A stretch of DNA of 64,000 nt, taken from NCBI GenBank assembly GCA_044232905.1, contig JBIIKZ010000004.1, positions 1 to 64,000 on the forward strand, read 5' to 3'. Positions 55,880 through 64,000 of this stretch are shown piece by piece. This DNA comes from CANHVK01 sp044232905 (GTDB lineage Bacteria; Bacteroidota; Bacteroidia; Flavobacteriales_D; Crocinitomicaceae). The notes below the pieces were generated by a model. The model searched no databases, was not told the DNA's origin, and saw only the letters and a program-made list of their open reading frames with translations. Both the position numbers and the translations under genes were made by a program. Every line of letters begins with the position of its first letter. The stretch's first letter is position 1.

Positions 55880-57512
55880 GTGCTTGATTTTTAGTGTTAA
55901 TTGGAATCTCTATGGTAAATTCCGATCCTATTTTTTCTTGACTTTTTACAGTTATCTGCCAATTGTTTAAGATAACAATTGCTTTTACATAACTTAAACC
56001 TAGACCAAAACCCTTCACATTATGCAAATTACCGGTTGGGATACGGTATAATTTATCAAAAATCTTTGCAATGTGTTCTTTAGGTATTCCAATCCCTTCA
56101 TCTTTAATACTTAATAAAATGTATTGAGAATTACTGGTTAATGAAACCGTAACCATAGGTATATCTTTACTGTATTTTATCGCGTTATCTATAAGGTTTG
56201 AAATGACATTTACTGTATGCATTTTATCTGCATGCACATGAATAGGAGTAGCATCCATGTTTTTTACAATTTCACCCCCAAAATCTTTTATTCTAAATTG
56301 CGCATGCGCACATAGTTCCTGAATAACTTCTGAAAGATTAATGTCTTCTTTTTTTAACTCAATATTTTTTTTGTCAATCGCAGCACTTTGAAGTATACGT
56401 TCTACAAGTAATTCCAGTCGATTATTTTCTTGATTGATCATGTGAACAAATGGTTCCGTTTTTTTGTTTTCTTCTCCCATAATATCTTTGTCGCGTAGTG
56501 CCTGACAAGCGAGAGAAATAGTAGCGATTGGAGTTTTAAATTCATGTGTCATATTGGATATGAAGTCATTTTTCAATTCACTCAATTTTTTTTGTGTGAT
56601 AATTGTTTTAAACATGAAGGATATCGCATAAAGGATTAGTAAAACAAGTAATAGACTGATACTAAAAGGGATAAACATTTCATGAAATAGAAACGATTTT
56701 TCAGTTGGAAATTTAAGGAAAAGATAGAGACTTTCGTCGATAATATTGGATGGAAATAATTGTGTTTTGAATGCATTTGTGGTGTCTATAGTACATGCGT
56801 AATGTGAAGTTGTTGTGTTAAAATGAATAGCTTCGTTACTTTCATTTTTTACTATAAAGTGAAATTCTTTTGGAAGTTTATCCATTCTTGCCTCGTATGC
56901 AATAATAGAATCTAGAAAATGGATATCGATTCTTTTTTCTGGTGCAACAAATGTATTATCATGAAAGGCTACAAATAGCATTTCATTGATTAGTTTCGAT
57001 TTTTTAAATATTTGCTGCATTACACGTTGATCTAATTGATTAGAAACGTTTTCGCTTTTATCTTGTTTTGATTTTACAATGTCTTGATTAAAAATTTGTT
57101 GAATATTTCGTACGTCTTTTGCTAATACTTGATGCTCTGTTTTTAATCCAGATATGGTGTCAAATGCTGAACCTTGAATAATTAGGTATTTATTAAATTT
57201 TCCATTTTCTAGTAGAACAGTGTCACGGATACTAATGCTTTCTTCCGAAGTCAATAAATTCTGAAATTCCTTTTTGAGAATGTCTTTATATTCAGGGCTA
57301 AAATCTTTGTTGACGACATGCAGGTATTTACGAAGTTCAATCGCTTTTTCATGGCGAATAGCAATACGTTCTATTAGCGTTTTTACTTTGTCTTTAAATT
57401 CTTCTGATTTTTGGTTATACTGATTAGATACTTGGTAAAATTGAATAAGTAACAAGGAAATCATTGCGAATGACACAATTCCGATAATCCAATTAATTCT
57501 AATTTTACGCAT
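55869..57512 (-). CDS. Membrane-bound sensor histidine kinase
   Basis: The 547-residue kinase has a first membrane helix near residues 10-30, a periplasmic sensor part of about 240 residues with no family I recognise, a second helix near 272-305, an H-box (ISNMTHEFKTPIA) and a HATPase domain with N-box NLIDNAIKYS, DEGIGIP and GFGLGLSYVKAI. Its partner is the OmpR-type regulator downstream. The signal sensed is unknown. Confidence 0.93.
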   Translation of the reverse strand: MRKIRINWIIGIVSFAMISLLLIQFYQVSNQYNQKSEEFKDKVKTLIERIAIRHEKAIELRKYLHVVNKDFSPEYKDILKKEFQNLLTSEESISIRDTVLLENGKFNKYLIIQGSAFDTISGLKTEHQVLAKDVRNIQQIFNQDIVKSKQDKSENVSNQLDQRVMQQIFKKSKLINEMLFVAFHDNTFVAPEKRIDIHFLDSIIAYEARMDKLPKEFHFIVKNESNEAIHFNTTTSHYACTIDTTNAFKTQLFPSNIIDESLYLFLKFPTEKSFLFHEMFIPFSISLLLVLLILYAISFMFKTIITQKKLSELKNDFISNMTHEFKTPIATISLACQALRDKDIMGEENKKTEPFVHMINQENNRLELLVERILQSAAIDKKNIELKKEDINLSEVIQELCAHAQFRIKDFGGEIVKNMDATPIHVHADKMHTVNVISNLIDNAIKYSKDIPMVTVSLTSNSQYILLSIKDEGIGIPKEHIAKIFDKLYRIPTGNLHNVKGFGLGLSYVKAIVILNNWQITVKSQEKIGSEFTIEIPINTKNQAHGT

Positions 57513-57574
57513 AACTACAAATAAACATTCTAAAGTAAAATTAATCTACGAGATGTAACTAACCTTAACTTTTT

Positions 57575-58774
57575 TTAACGCTCCATGATTTTTGCAGCTG
57601 CTCCTTTTGAATTCTCTATTTCAAGCATACATTTTTCTTGTAATTCTTTTAAATTAGATTCAATATGTTGCATCGCATCAGAAAATTCCTCGCTTGTTTT
57701 GATCGAAAAGCCAATCCCTGCATCAATAAATTGTTGTGCTTCTGGGAATTTCGCATGTAAAGGTCCAAAGATAACCGGTAGACCAAACACCACAGGTTCA
57801 AGTGTATTGTGCAACTTTCCTGTAAATCCGCCTCCAATAAATGCGATTTTTCCATAGGAATAAGCATTAGCTAATTTGCCGATACAGTCAACTAACAAGA
57901 TAGATTTGTCTTTTTGGTCCGTATACTTTGAATAACGAATAATTTCGTTTTGGAATAGTTTTTCGATGGATATTAGGTGATTTTCTGAAATATCATGTGG
58001 AGCGATGATTATTTTAGTGGAACCTGATGTAAAATAACGATCCAATAATTGTTCTTCGACTGGCCAAGAACTTCCTAAAATAAGTGCTTTTTCCTCTTGT
58101 AAAAAGTCTTCTATTATTAGATCTTGCACTACTGATTTTTTGTTTTCTATTACCTTGTCAAATCGAGTATCTCCTGTTATTCGCACATTATGAATACCAA
58201 TTTTATGTAAAAGGATGCTTGTTTCTTCATTTTGAACATAGAAATAATTAAAAGAATTAAGTCCTTTACGGAATAATCCTCCGTACCACCTGAAAAATAT
58301 TTGGGTCGGTCTTAGAATACAGCTGATGCTATATAAAGGAATTTTTTGTTTGTTGATTTCAAAAATATAGTTTAACCAAAATTCATATTTAACAAAATAT
58401 ACCACTTTTGGGTTGAAGTGATTTAGTAATTTTCGTGCGTTTTTTCGAGTGTCTATCGGTAAATAATAAACAAAATCAGCCGTGTGTTTTCGCTTGTGGT
58501 AATGTTCCATGCCGGAAGGACTAAAGAAAGTAACAAGTATTTTACAATTAGGATTTCTTTCTTTTACTAAATTCATCACCGGTATCCCTTGATCGAATTC
58601 GCCTAAAGATGCGCAATGAAACCAATAGATATAAGTGTTTTTAGGAATCGTTGGTAATTTTCGCCAATAATTTTTACGCCCTTGAATCCATGCTTTTGCT
58701 TTTGGATGAAAACCTTGAATAAGCCATAACAATAAAGCGTATGCTCGGATGGAAAAATTATAAAGCAAAGCCAT
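57575..58774 (-). CDS. waaA: 3-deoxy-D-manno-octulosonate (Kdo) transferase
   Basis: The 399-residue inner-membrane glycosyltransferase adds Kdo to lipid A precursor. It has an N-terminal membrane anchor, the catalytic region FHCASLGEFDQG with the likely general base Glu59, and the C-terminal FIGGGFTGKLHNTLEPV with the nucleotide-sugar site, plus GLPVIFGP. Kdo transferase gene order with a downstream barrel gene is seen in other Bacteroidota. The gap to that gene is 3 bp. Confidence 0.93.
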   Translation of the reverse strand: MALLYNFSIRAYALLLWLIQGFHPKAKAWIQGRKNYWRKLPTIPKNTYIYWFHCASLGEFDQGIPVMNLVKERNPNCKILVTFFSPSGMEHYHKRKHTADFVYYLPIDTRKNARKLLNHFNPKVVYFVKYEFWLNYIFEINKQKIPLYSISCILRPTQIFFRWYGGLFRKGLNSFNYFYVQNEETSILLHKIGIHNVRITGDTRFDKVIENKKSVVQDLIIEDFLQEEKALILGSSWPVEEQLLDRYFTSGSTKIIIAPHDISENHLISIEKLFQNEIIRYSKYTDQKDKSILLVDCIGKLANAYSYGKIAFIGGGFTGKLHNTLEPVVFGLPVIFGPLHAKFPEAQQFIDAGIGFSIKTSEEFSDAMQHIESNLKELQEKCMLEIENSKGAAAKIMER

Positions 58775-58777
58775 GTT

Positions 58778-59533
58778 TTAATCGTAATAAAATTCTTTTG
58801 GTTTACTCTTATAGATAGGTATTAACCAACCAGCTCTGAAACCATATAGGTTATCCCTACGCATACTTGTTGAGACTTGTTCTGTTGGTTGATCAAATAA
58901 AATGTTTCTTTGGTTGAATGTATACCCTTGTAAGAAATAAAAACCAGCATAAAAATTAACCAATCCATTGTTTGCCATGTAGGCATATCCCAAAAATTCA
59001 TGGGTAGAGACACCTCCTGTTAATCGATCATACCCTTTACGATAATCTAACTCTACTTGCGGTATAATTTGTTTATTAGACTCTATTCGAATGTGGTATT
59101 GCAAATAACCGGCTCCTGCTTGAATAAAAATTCCAGAGTTTGGATTTGAACCAAAGATTGGTATTATTTTTCCAAAGGATAGATTAGTATTATAGCCTCT
59201 CGAAAAAAGTAAAATAGCAGCAACATCTCCATTTACATCCGTAATGTTACCATACGAATCTCTCAGATTTTTTAAGATGTCTCCAGTTTTAATTTGATTG
59301 CCAAATAAGAAATTAACATCAACTCCTAAAAACCAATTTCGTTTTGTCTTATATCCAGCATTTATTCCAAGACTGTTTAATAAACCAAAGCGTTCTTGTA
59401 AAGAATTGATTGGTTGGCTTATTCCATATTGAATCCCAACCCATGGCGTACCAATGGTTTCTGAACTTACATTTCTTTGACCAAGCAGAGAAGAGGATAT
59501 AAGCGTTAGCAGAAATAGTAACTGTCGTTGCAT
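58778..59533 (-). CDS. Predicted outer-membrane barrel protein, cotranscribed with waaA
   Basis: The 251-residue protein has a signal peptide (LLFLLTLISSSLLGQ) and then beta strands with GIQYGISQPINSLQERFG, LGINAGYKTKRNWFLG and YGFRAGWLIPIYKS. Function is unknown. It lies directly upstream of waaA and so may relate to lipopolysaccharide. It has a -7 box 4 bp before its ATG, so its mRNA would be leaderless. Confidence 0.7.
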   Translation of the reverse strand: MQRQLLFLLTLISSSLLGQRNVSSETIGTPWVGIQYGISQPINSLQERFGLLNSLGINAGYKTKRNWFLGVDVNFLFGNQIKTGDILKNLRDSYGNITDVNGDVAAILLFSRGYNTNLSFGKIIPIFGSNPNSGIFIQAGAGYLQYHIRIESNKQIIPQVELDYRKGYDRLTGGVSTHEFLGYAYMANNGLVNFYAGFYFLQGYTFNQRNILFDQPTEQVSTSMRRDNLYGFRAGWLIPIYKSKPKEFYYD

Positions 59534-59537
59534 AACT

Positions 59538-59545
59538 CAAAGATA
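59538..59545 (-). promoter_or_regulatory. -7 box for the barrel-waaA unit
   Basis: Minus-strand TATCTTTG fits TAnnTTTG exactly and is followed by AGTT and the ATG at 59533, which places the start point at or next to the start codon. No -33 TTG seen. Confidence 0.5.
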
Positions 59546-59638
59546 CATTGAAAAATGAATTTAGGGATATTTGCTGAAAGGAATTGAAATTTCAAGTTTA
59601 AAAGTGTAATAAATTCAAGGAATTAAAATCAAAATAAT

Positions 59639-59646
59639 TACTTTTG
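59639..59646 (+). promoter_or_regulatory. -7 box of the polysaccharide operon
   Basis: TACTTTTG followed by C matches TAnnTTTG. The leader to the ATG at 59701 would be about 48 nt. It also excludes the in-frame TTG at 59644 as a start codon. Confidence 0.5.
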
Positions 59647-59700
59647 CTAATTAGACTTAAAAGCAATGATAACGCTCAAATATTCGGAAAAAATCGACGA

Positions 59701-60837
59701 ATGAAAAAAATACAAATGGTTGACTTACAGTCACAATATAAAAAGATAAAAACAGAAATTGATGCTGCAATTATCAATGTGATTGAACAGGCTAATTTTA
59801 TTAATGGACCAGAAGTTGGTGATTTTCGTTCTGATTTAGAAAAATATTTGAATGTACAGCATGTTATTCCGTGTGCGAACGGTACAGATGCATTGCAAAT
59901 TGCATTGATGGCTTTGGGTTTAAAGCCAGGAGATGAGGTGATAACACCTTCTTTTACGTATATAGCTACAACAGAAGTTATAGCATTATTACATTTAGTT
60001 CCTGTTTTTGTAGATGTTCTACCAGACACATTCTGTATCGATCCAACCAAAATAGAAGCGGCTATTACCTCAAAAACAAAAGCGATAGTTCCTGTACATT
60101 TGTATGGACAATGTGCGGATATGGATGCAATTTTAGAAATCGCCAAGAAACATAATTTAGCAGTTATCGAGGATACTGCCCAAGCGATTGGAGCTGAATA
60201 TACCCATAAAGACGGTTCTGTGTCCAAAGCAGGGACTATAGGAGATATTGGTTGCACCTCTTTTTTCCCATCTAAAAATTTAGGGTGTTATGGTGATGGA
60301 GGCGCAATGTACACGAATATTGCAGAGCTAGCAGCGAATTTAAAGAAGATAGCAAATCACGGGCAAGTAGTTAAATACCATCACGAAGTTGTAGGGTGTA
60401 ATTCCAGACTAGATACAATTCAAGCGGCAATTTTAAAAATTAAATTAAGAGATTTAGATAATTATTGTGCTGCCCGACAAAAAGTTGCTGCATACTATGA
60501 TGCTGCTTTTGCTTCTACACCACAGATTACAATTCCGGTAAGAGATGCTAAATCTACCCATGTTTTTCATCAATATACGGTAAAATTAGACGGTGTTGAT
60601 CGCACAGGATTGATTAATTATTTGTCTGAAAACGGGATACCTTCGATGGTATACTATCCACTTCCTGCACACAAACAAGGAATGTTCAAAGCATTTGGTA
60701 AAGAGAATCAAGATTTACCAGTGACGAATTTATTGACAACACAAGTACTTTCTTTTCCAATTCACACAGAAATGGAACAAGAACAATTGGAATATATTAC
60801 AAAACACATTATTAATTTTATAAATATGAACGCATGA
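59701..60837 (+). CDS. DegT/DnrJ/EryC1/StrS aminotransferase, WbpE-like
   Basis: The 378-residue PLP enzyme transfers an amino group to a keto sugar nucleotide. It has MVDLQSQYKKI, FINGPEVGDF, VPVHLYGQCADM, EDTAQAIGAEY and SFFPSKNLGCYGDGGAM with the PLP lysine K192. These features and the WbpD- and WbpB-like genes in the same operon point to 3-amination of a UDP-N-acetylhexosaminuronate. The ATG is chosen by the promoter position. Its end overlaps ugd by 4 bp (ATGA). Confidence 0.93.
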   Translation: MKKIQMVDLQSQYKKIKTEIDAAIINVIEQANFINGPEVGDFRSDLEKYLNVQHVIPCANGTDALQIALMALGLKPGDEVITPSFTYIATTEVIALLHLVPVFVDVLPDTFCIDPTKIEAAITSKTKAIVPVHLYGQCADMDAILEIAKKHNLAVIEDTAQAIGAEYTHKDGSVSKAGTIGDIGCTSFFPSKNLGCYGDGGAMYTNIAELAANLKKIANHGQVVKYHHEVVGCNSRLDTIQAAILKIKLRDLDNYCAARQKVAAYYDAAFASTPQITIPVRDAKSTHVFHQYTVKLDGVDRTGLINYLSENGIPSMVYYPLPAHKQGMFKAFGKENQDLPVTNLLTTQVLSFPIHTEMEQEQLEYITKHIINFINMNA

Positions 60838-62150
60838 AAAAAATAGCTGTTATTGGAACAGGTTATGTTGGTTTAGTTACTGGTACTTGTTTTGCTGAAA
60901 CTGGTAATCAAGTAATATGTGTAGACAACAATGCTGCTAAAGTAGAAAAAATGCGTAACGGAGAAATTCCGATTTATGAACCACATTTAGACGTTTTATT
61001 TGAACGAAATATCAAAGCAAATCGTTTGGTTTTCACAACCGACTTACAAGCAGGTATAAAAGATGCTGAAATTATATTTTTAGCATTACCTACACCTCCA
61101 GGAGAAGATGGTTCTGCAGATTTATCGTACATTTTAGGTGTCGCAGAAGAATTAGGCAAAATCATTACGGATTATAAAGTTGTAGTTGATAAGAGTACGG
61201 TTCCAGTTGGTACCGCAGAAAAAGTGCGTTTAGCGATGGCTAAAAATGCTACCGTTGATTTTGACGTGGTTTCTAATCCAGAGTTTTTGCGCGAAGGTTT
61301 TGCAGTAGATGATTTCATGAAACCAGATCGAGTAGTAATTGGTACTTCTTCGGACCGTGCAAAAAAAACAATGGACCAATTATACAAACCATTTGTTCGC
61401 CAAGGAAATCCAATTATTTTCATGGATGAAAAATCTGCGGAATTAACTAAATATGCAGCAAATTCATTCCTTGCGACTAAAATTACATTCATGAACGAGA
61501 TTGCAAATTTTTGTGAGTTAGTTGGTGCAGATGTAGACAAAGTTCGCATTGGTATTGGTTCGGATGAGCGTATCGGAAAACGTTTCTTATTCCCAGGAAT
61601 TGGCTATGGAGGTTCTTGTTTCCCGAAAGATGTTCAGGCATTAGTAAAATCTGGAAATGAATACAACTTTTCGTTTGAAATTTTGAAATCTGTAATGACT
61701 GTTAATGAAGAACAAAAAACGGTTATTATTCCAAAAATTAAAAACTTCTTTCGAGGCGACTTGAAAGGAAAAAAAATTGCGCTTTGGGGCTTGGCTTTCA
61801 AGCCGGATACGGATGACATTCGTGAGGCTCCAGCGTTATATATTATTGATGCATTGGTAGATGCAGGCGCTACAGTTACCGCTTTTGATCCTGAAGCTAT
61901 GCCGAATGTACAAGGAGTAATTGGAGATAAAATCACCTATGCTTCCAATGAATATGAAGCGTTAGAGAATGCTGATGCATTGGTTGTTTGTACAGAGTGG
62001 GGTATTTTTAGAAATCCGGATTTTGATAAAATCGCTGCATTGTTAAACGATAAAGTGATTTTTGATGGAAGAAACCTGTTTGATTTAAACGAAATGAATG
62101 AAAGAGGTTTTTATTACAGCTCAATAGGTCGTTCTATTGTTGAAAAATAA
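60834..62150 (+). CDS. ugd: UDP-glucose 6-dehydrogenase family protein
   Basis: The 438-residue enzyme oxidises UDP-glucose to UDP-glucuronate in two NAD steps. It has GTGYVGLVTGTCFAETG, VDKSTVPVGTAEKV, NPEFLREGFAVDDFM and GYGGSCFPKDVQAL with the catalytic Cys262, then a C-terminal UDP-binding domain (GLAFKPDTDDIREAP). The N-terminal signature fits UDP-glucose rather than the UDP-GlcNAc (WbpA) branch. It follows the aminotransferase with a 4-bp overlap and is 6 bp from uxs. Confidence 0.92.
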   Translation: MKKIAVIGTGYVGLVTGTCFAETGNQVICVDNNAAKVEKMRNGEIPIYEPHLDVLFERNIKANRLVFTTDLQAGIKDAEIIFLALPTPPGEDGSADLSYILGVAEELGKIITDYKVVVDKSTVPVGTAEKVRLAMAKNATVDFDVVSNPEFLREGFAVDDFMKPDRVVIGTSSDRAKKTMDQLYKPFVRQGNPIIFMDEKSAELTKYAANSFLATKITFMNEIANFCELVGADVDKVRIGIGSDERIGKRFLFPGIGYGGSCFPKDVQALVKSGNEYNFSFEILKSVMTVNEEQKTVIIPKIKNFFRGDLKGKKIALWGLAFKPDTDDIREAPALYIIDALVDAGATVTAFDPEAMPNVQGVIGDKITYASNEYEALENADALVVCTEWGIFRNPDFDKIAALLNDKVIFDGRNLFDLNEMNERGFYYSSIGRSIVEK

Positions 62151-62156
62151 GCTAAA

Positions 62157-63151
<995 letters not shown>

Positions 63152-63152
<1 letters not shown>

Positions 63153-63727
63153 TGGACTATTTTGCCCACGAAACAGCATTTGTTGATCCCGGTTGTACAA
63201 TAGGAAAAGGAACTAAAATTTGGCATTTTTCGCATATTATGCCAAATTGTATTTTGGGTGAAAATTGTAATATTGGCCAAAATGTGGTTATATCTCCGGA
63301 TGTAGTTTTAGGAAAAAACGTCAAAGTGCAAAACAATGTATCAATATATACAGGTGTTATTTGTGAAGATGATGTTTTTCTTGGTCCATCTATGGTTTTT
63401 ACGAACGTAATGAATCCTAGAAGTGCTGTGAACCGAAAAAATGAATACTTAAAAACCATTGTTCGTAAAGGTGCTTCGATTGGAGCAAATGCAACAATTG
63501 TTTGTGGACATGATATAGGAGAATTTGCTTTTATAGGAGCGGGGGCTGTAGTTACAAAAACAGTAATGCCATACGCTTTAATGGTTGGAAATCCTGCGCG
63601 ACAATTAGGGTGGATGAGTGAATACGGACAAAGACTAGAGTTCAATAATGAAGGAGTTGCAATATGCTCTGAAAGTGGCGATAACTATCAATTAGAAAAC
63701 AATAAAGTCATTAAAATTAGCAAATGA
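63152..63727 (+). CDS. WbpD-like sugar-nucleotide N-acetyltransferase
   Basis: The 191-residue protein is a left-handed beta-helix of hexapeptide repeats with IWHFSHIMPN, IGQNVVISPDV, VQNNVSIYTGV, GPSMVFTNVMNPRS, GASIGANATIVCG and ALMVGNPARQLGWMSEYG. This closely resembles WbpD/WlbB, which acetylates the 3-amino group of UDP-2-acetamido-3-amino-glucuronate. With the WbpE- and WbpB-like genes it forms a 2,3-diacetamido-uronate branch. It shares 4 bp with the next gene. Confidence 0.93.
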
Positions 63728-64000
63728 TTGTAACGAACGAAAAAGTAAGATTTGCAGTTGTTGGTGCTGGACATATCGGAAAGCGTCATGCAGAAATGAT
63801 TTCACGTGATCCAGAGGCAGAGCTAGTTGCAATGGTGGATGTACGTAGTGCAGAAGAATGTGGTTTAGATAAAAACATACCATTTTTTAATACAATAGAA
63901 GATTTATTAGCATCAGGCTTGGAGTTTGATGTTGTAAATGTCTGTACACCAAATGGTTTACATGCAGAACAGTCTATCAAGGCTTTGGAGGCAAGAAAAC
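63724..64000 (+). CDS. Gfo/Idh/MocA oxidoreductase, WbpB-like (3' partial)
   Basis: The gene begins ATGATTGTAACGAACG, sharing ATGA with the previous stop, and is cut by the right edge after 92 codons. RFAVVGAGHIGKRHAEMI is an NAD-binding Rossmann start, and VVNVCTPNGLHAEQSIKALE is the usual second motif. By context it is likely the WbpB-like dehydrogenase that makes the 3-keto sugar for the aminotransferase. Confidence 0.88.
   Translation, partial: MIVTNEKVRFAVVGAGHIGKRHAEMISRDPEAELVAMVDVRSAEECGLDKNIPFFNTIEDLLASGLEFDVVNVCTPNGLHAEQSIKALEARK

Overview
The window is a gene-dense chromosomal segment of a low-GC member of the Bacteroidota, most likely Flavobacteriales and possibly close to Fluviicola/Crocinitomicaceae. 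The family-level guess is inference. The evidence is a giant secreted protein with a type IX secretion (gliding-motility-type) C-terminal domain, promoter elements of the Bacteroidota type (TTG, 17-23 bp, TAnnTTTG), several predicted outer-membrane beta-barrels and lipoproteins of Bacteroidota families (DUF6089-like, DUF5723, DUF6438), and a fatty-acid cluster that carries accB-accC. I see no phage, insertion sequence, CRISPR array or plasmid backbone.

Layout. 1-10.3 kb: the 3' part of a giant repeat protein, cut by the left edge. 10.4-14.3 kb: yebC, rsmI, a flippase and ctaA. 14.4-18.5 kb: envelope proteins, including a lipoprotein gene broken by a one-base frameshift. 18.6-22.2 kb: asnS, rpoN and a degenerate PAP2-like membrane protein. 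22.4-27.1 kb, minus strand: DUF177-rpmF-plsX-fabH-accB-accC, feeding malonyl-CoA and acyl-phosphate into lipid synthesis. 27.2-32.8 kb, minus strand: pdxA, pepA, doxX, an SRPBCC gene broken by an amber codon, and three secreted proteins. 33.2-36.3 kb: a DEAD-box helicase, a frameshifted mgtC/sapB gene, HU, tRNA-Asn and ssb. 36.4-38.6 kb: a lipoprotein, a FAD oxidoreductase and comF. 39-42.4 kb: class I ribonucleotide reductase (nrdB, nrdA). 42.5-48 kb, minus strand: a TraB-like protein, polA and cysS. 48.1-49.7 kb: an outer-membrane protein and a secreted nuclease. 49.7-54.5 kb: rimP-nusA-infB behind a strong promoter and a terminator-like leader hairpin. 54.6-59.5 kb, minus strand: pth, a two-component system, waaA and a barrel protein. 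59.7-64 kb: the start of a surface-polysaccharide operon (WbpE-, Ugd-, Uxs-, WbpD- and WbpB-like), running off the right edge.

Most of the window is housekeeping. The points that stand out are the giant protein with two successive repeat architectures; three disrupted genes within about 18 kb, each explained by a single-base change; intergenic heptanucleotide repeats that abut, and in places supply, the stop codons of neighbouring genes; terminator-like hairpins inside operons (ahead of rimP and between accB and accC); and -7 promoter boxes so close to start codons that leaderless mRNAs are implied. I did not find a clearly new multi-gene system. The giant surface protein and the stop-codon-linked repeats are the best candidates for something undescribed.
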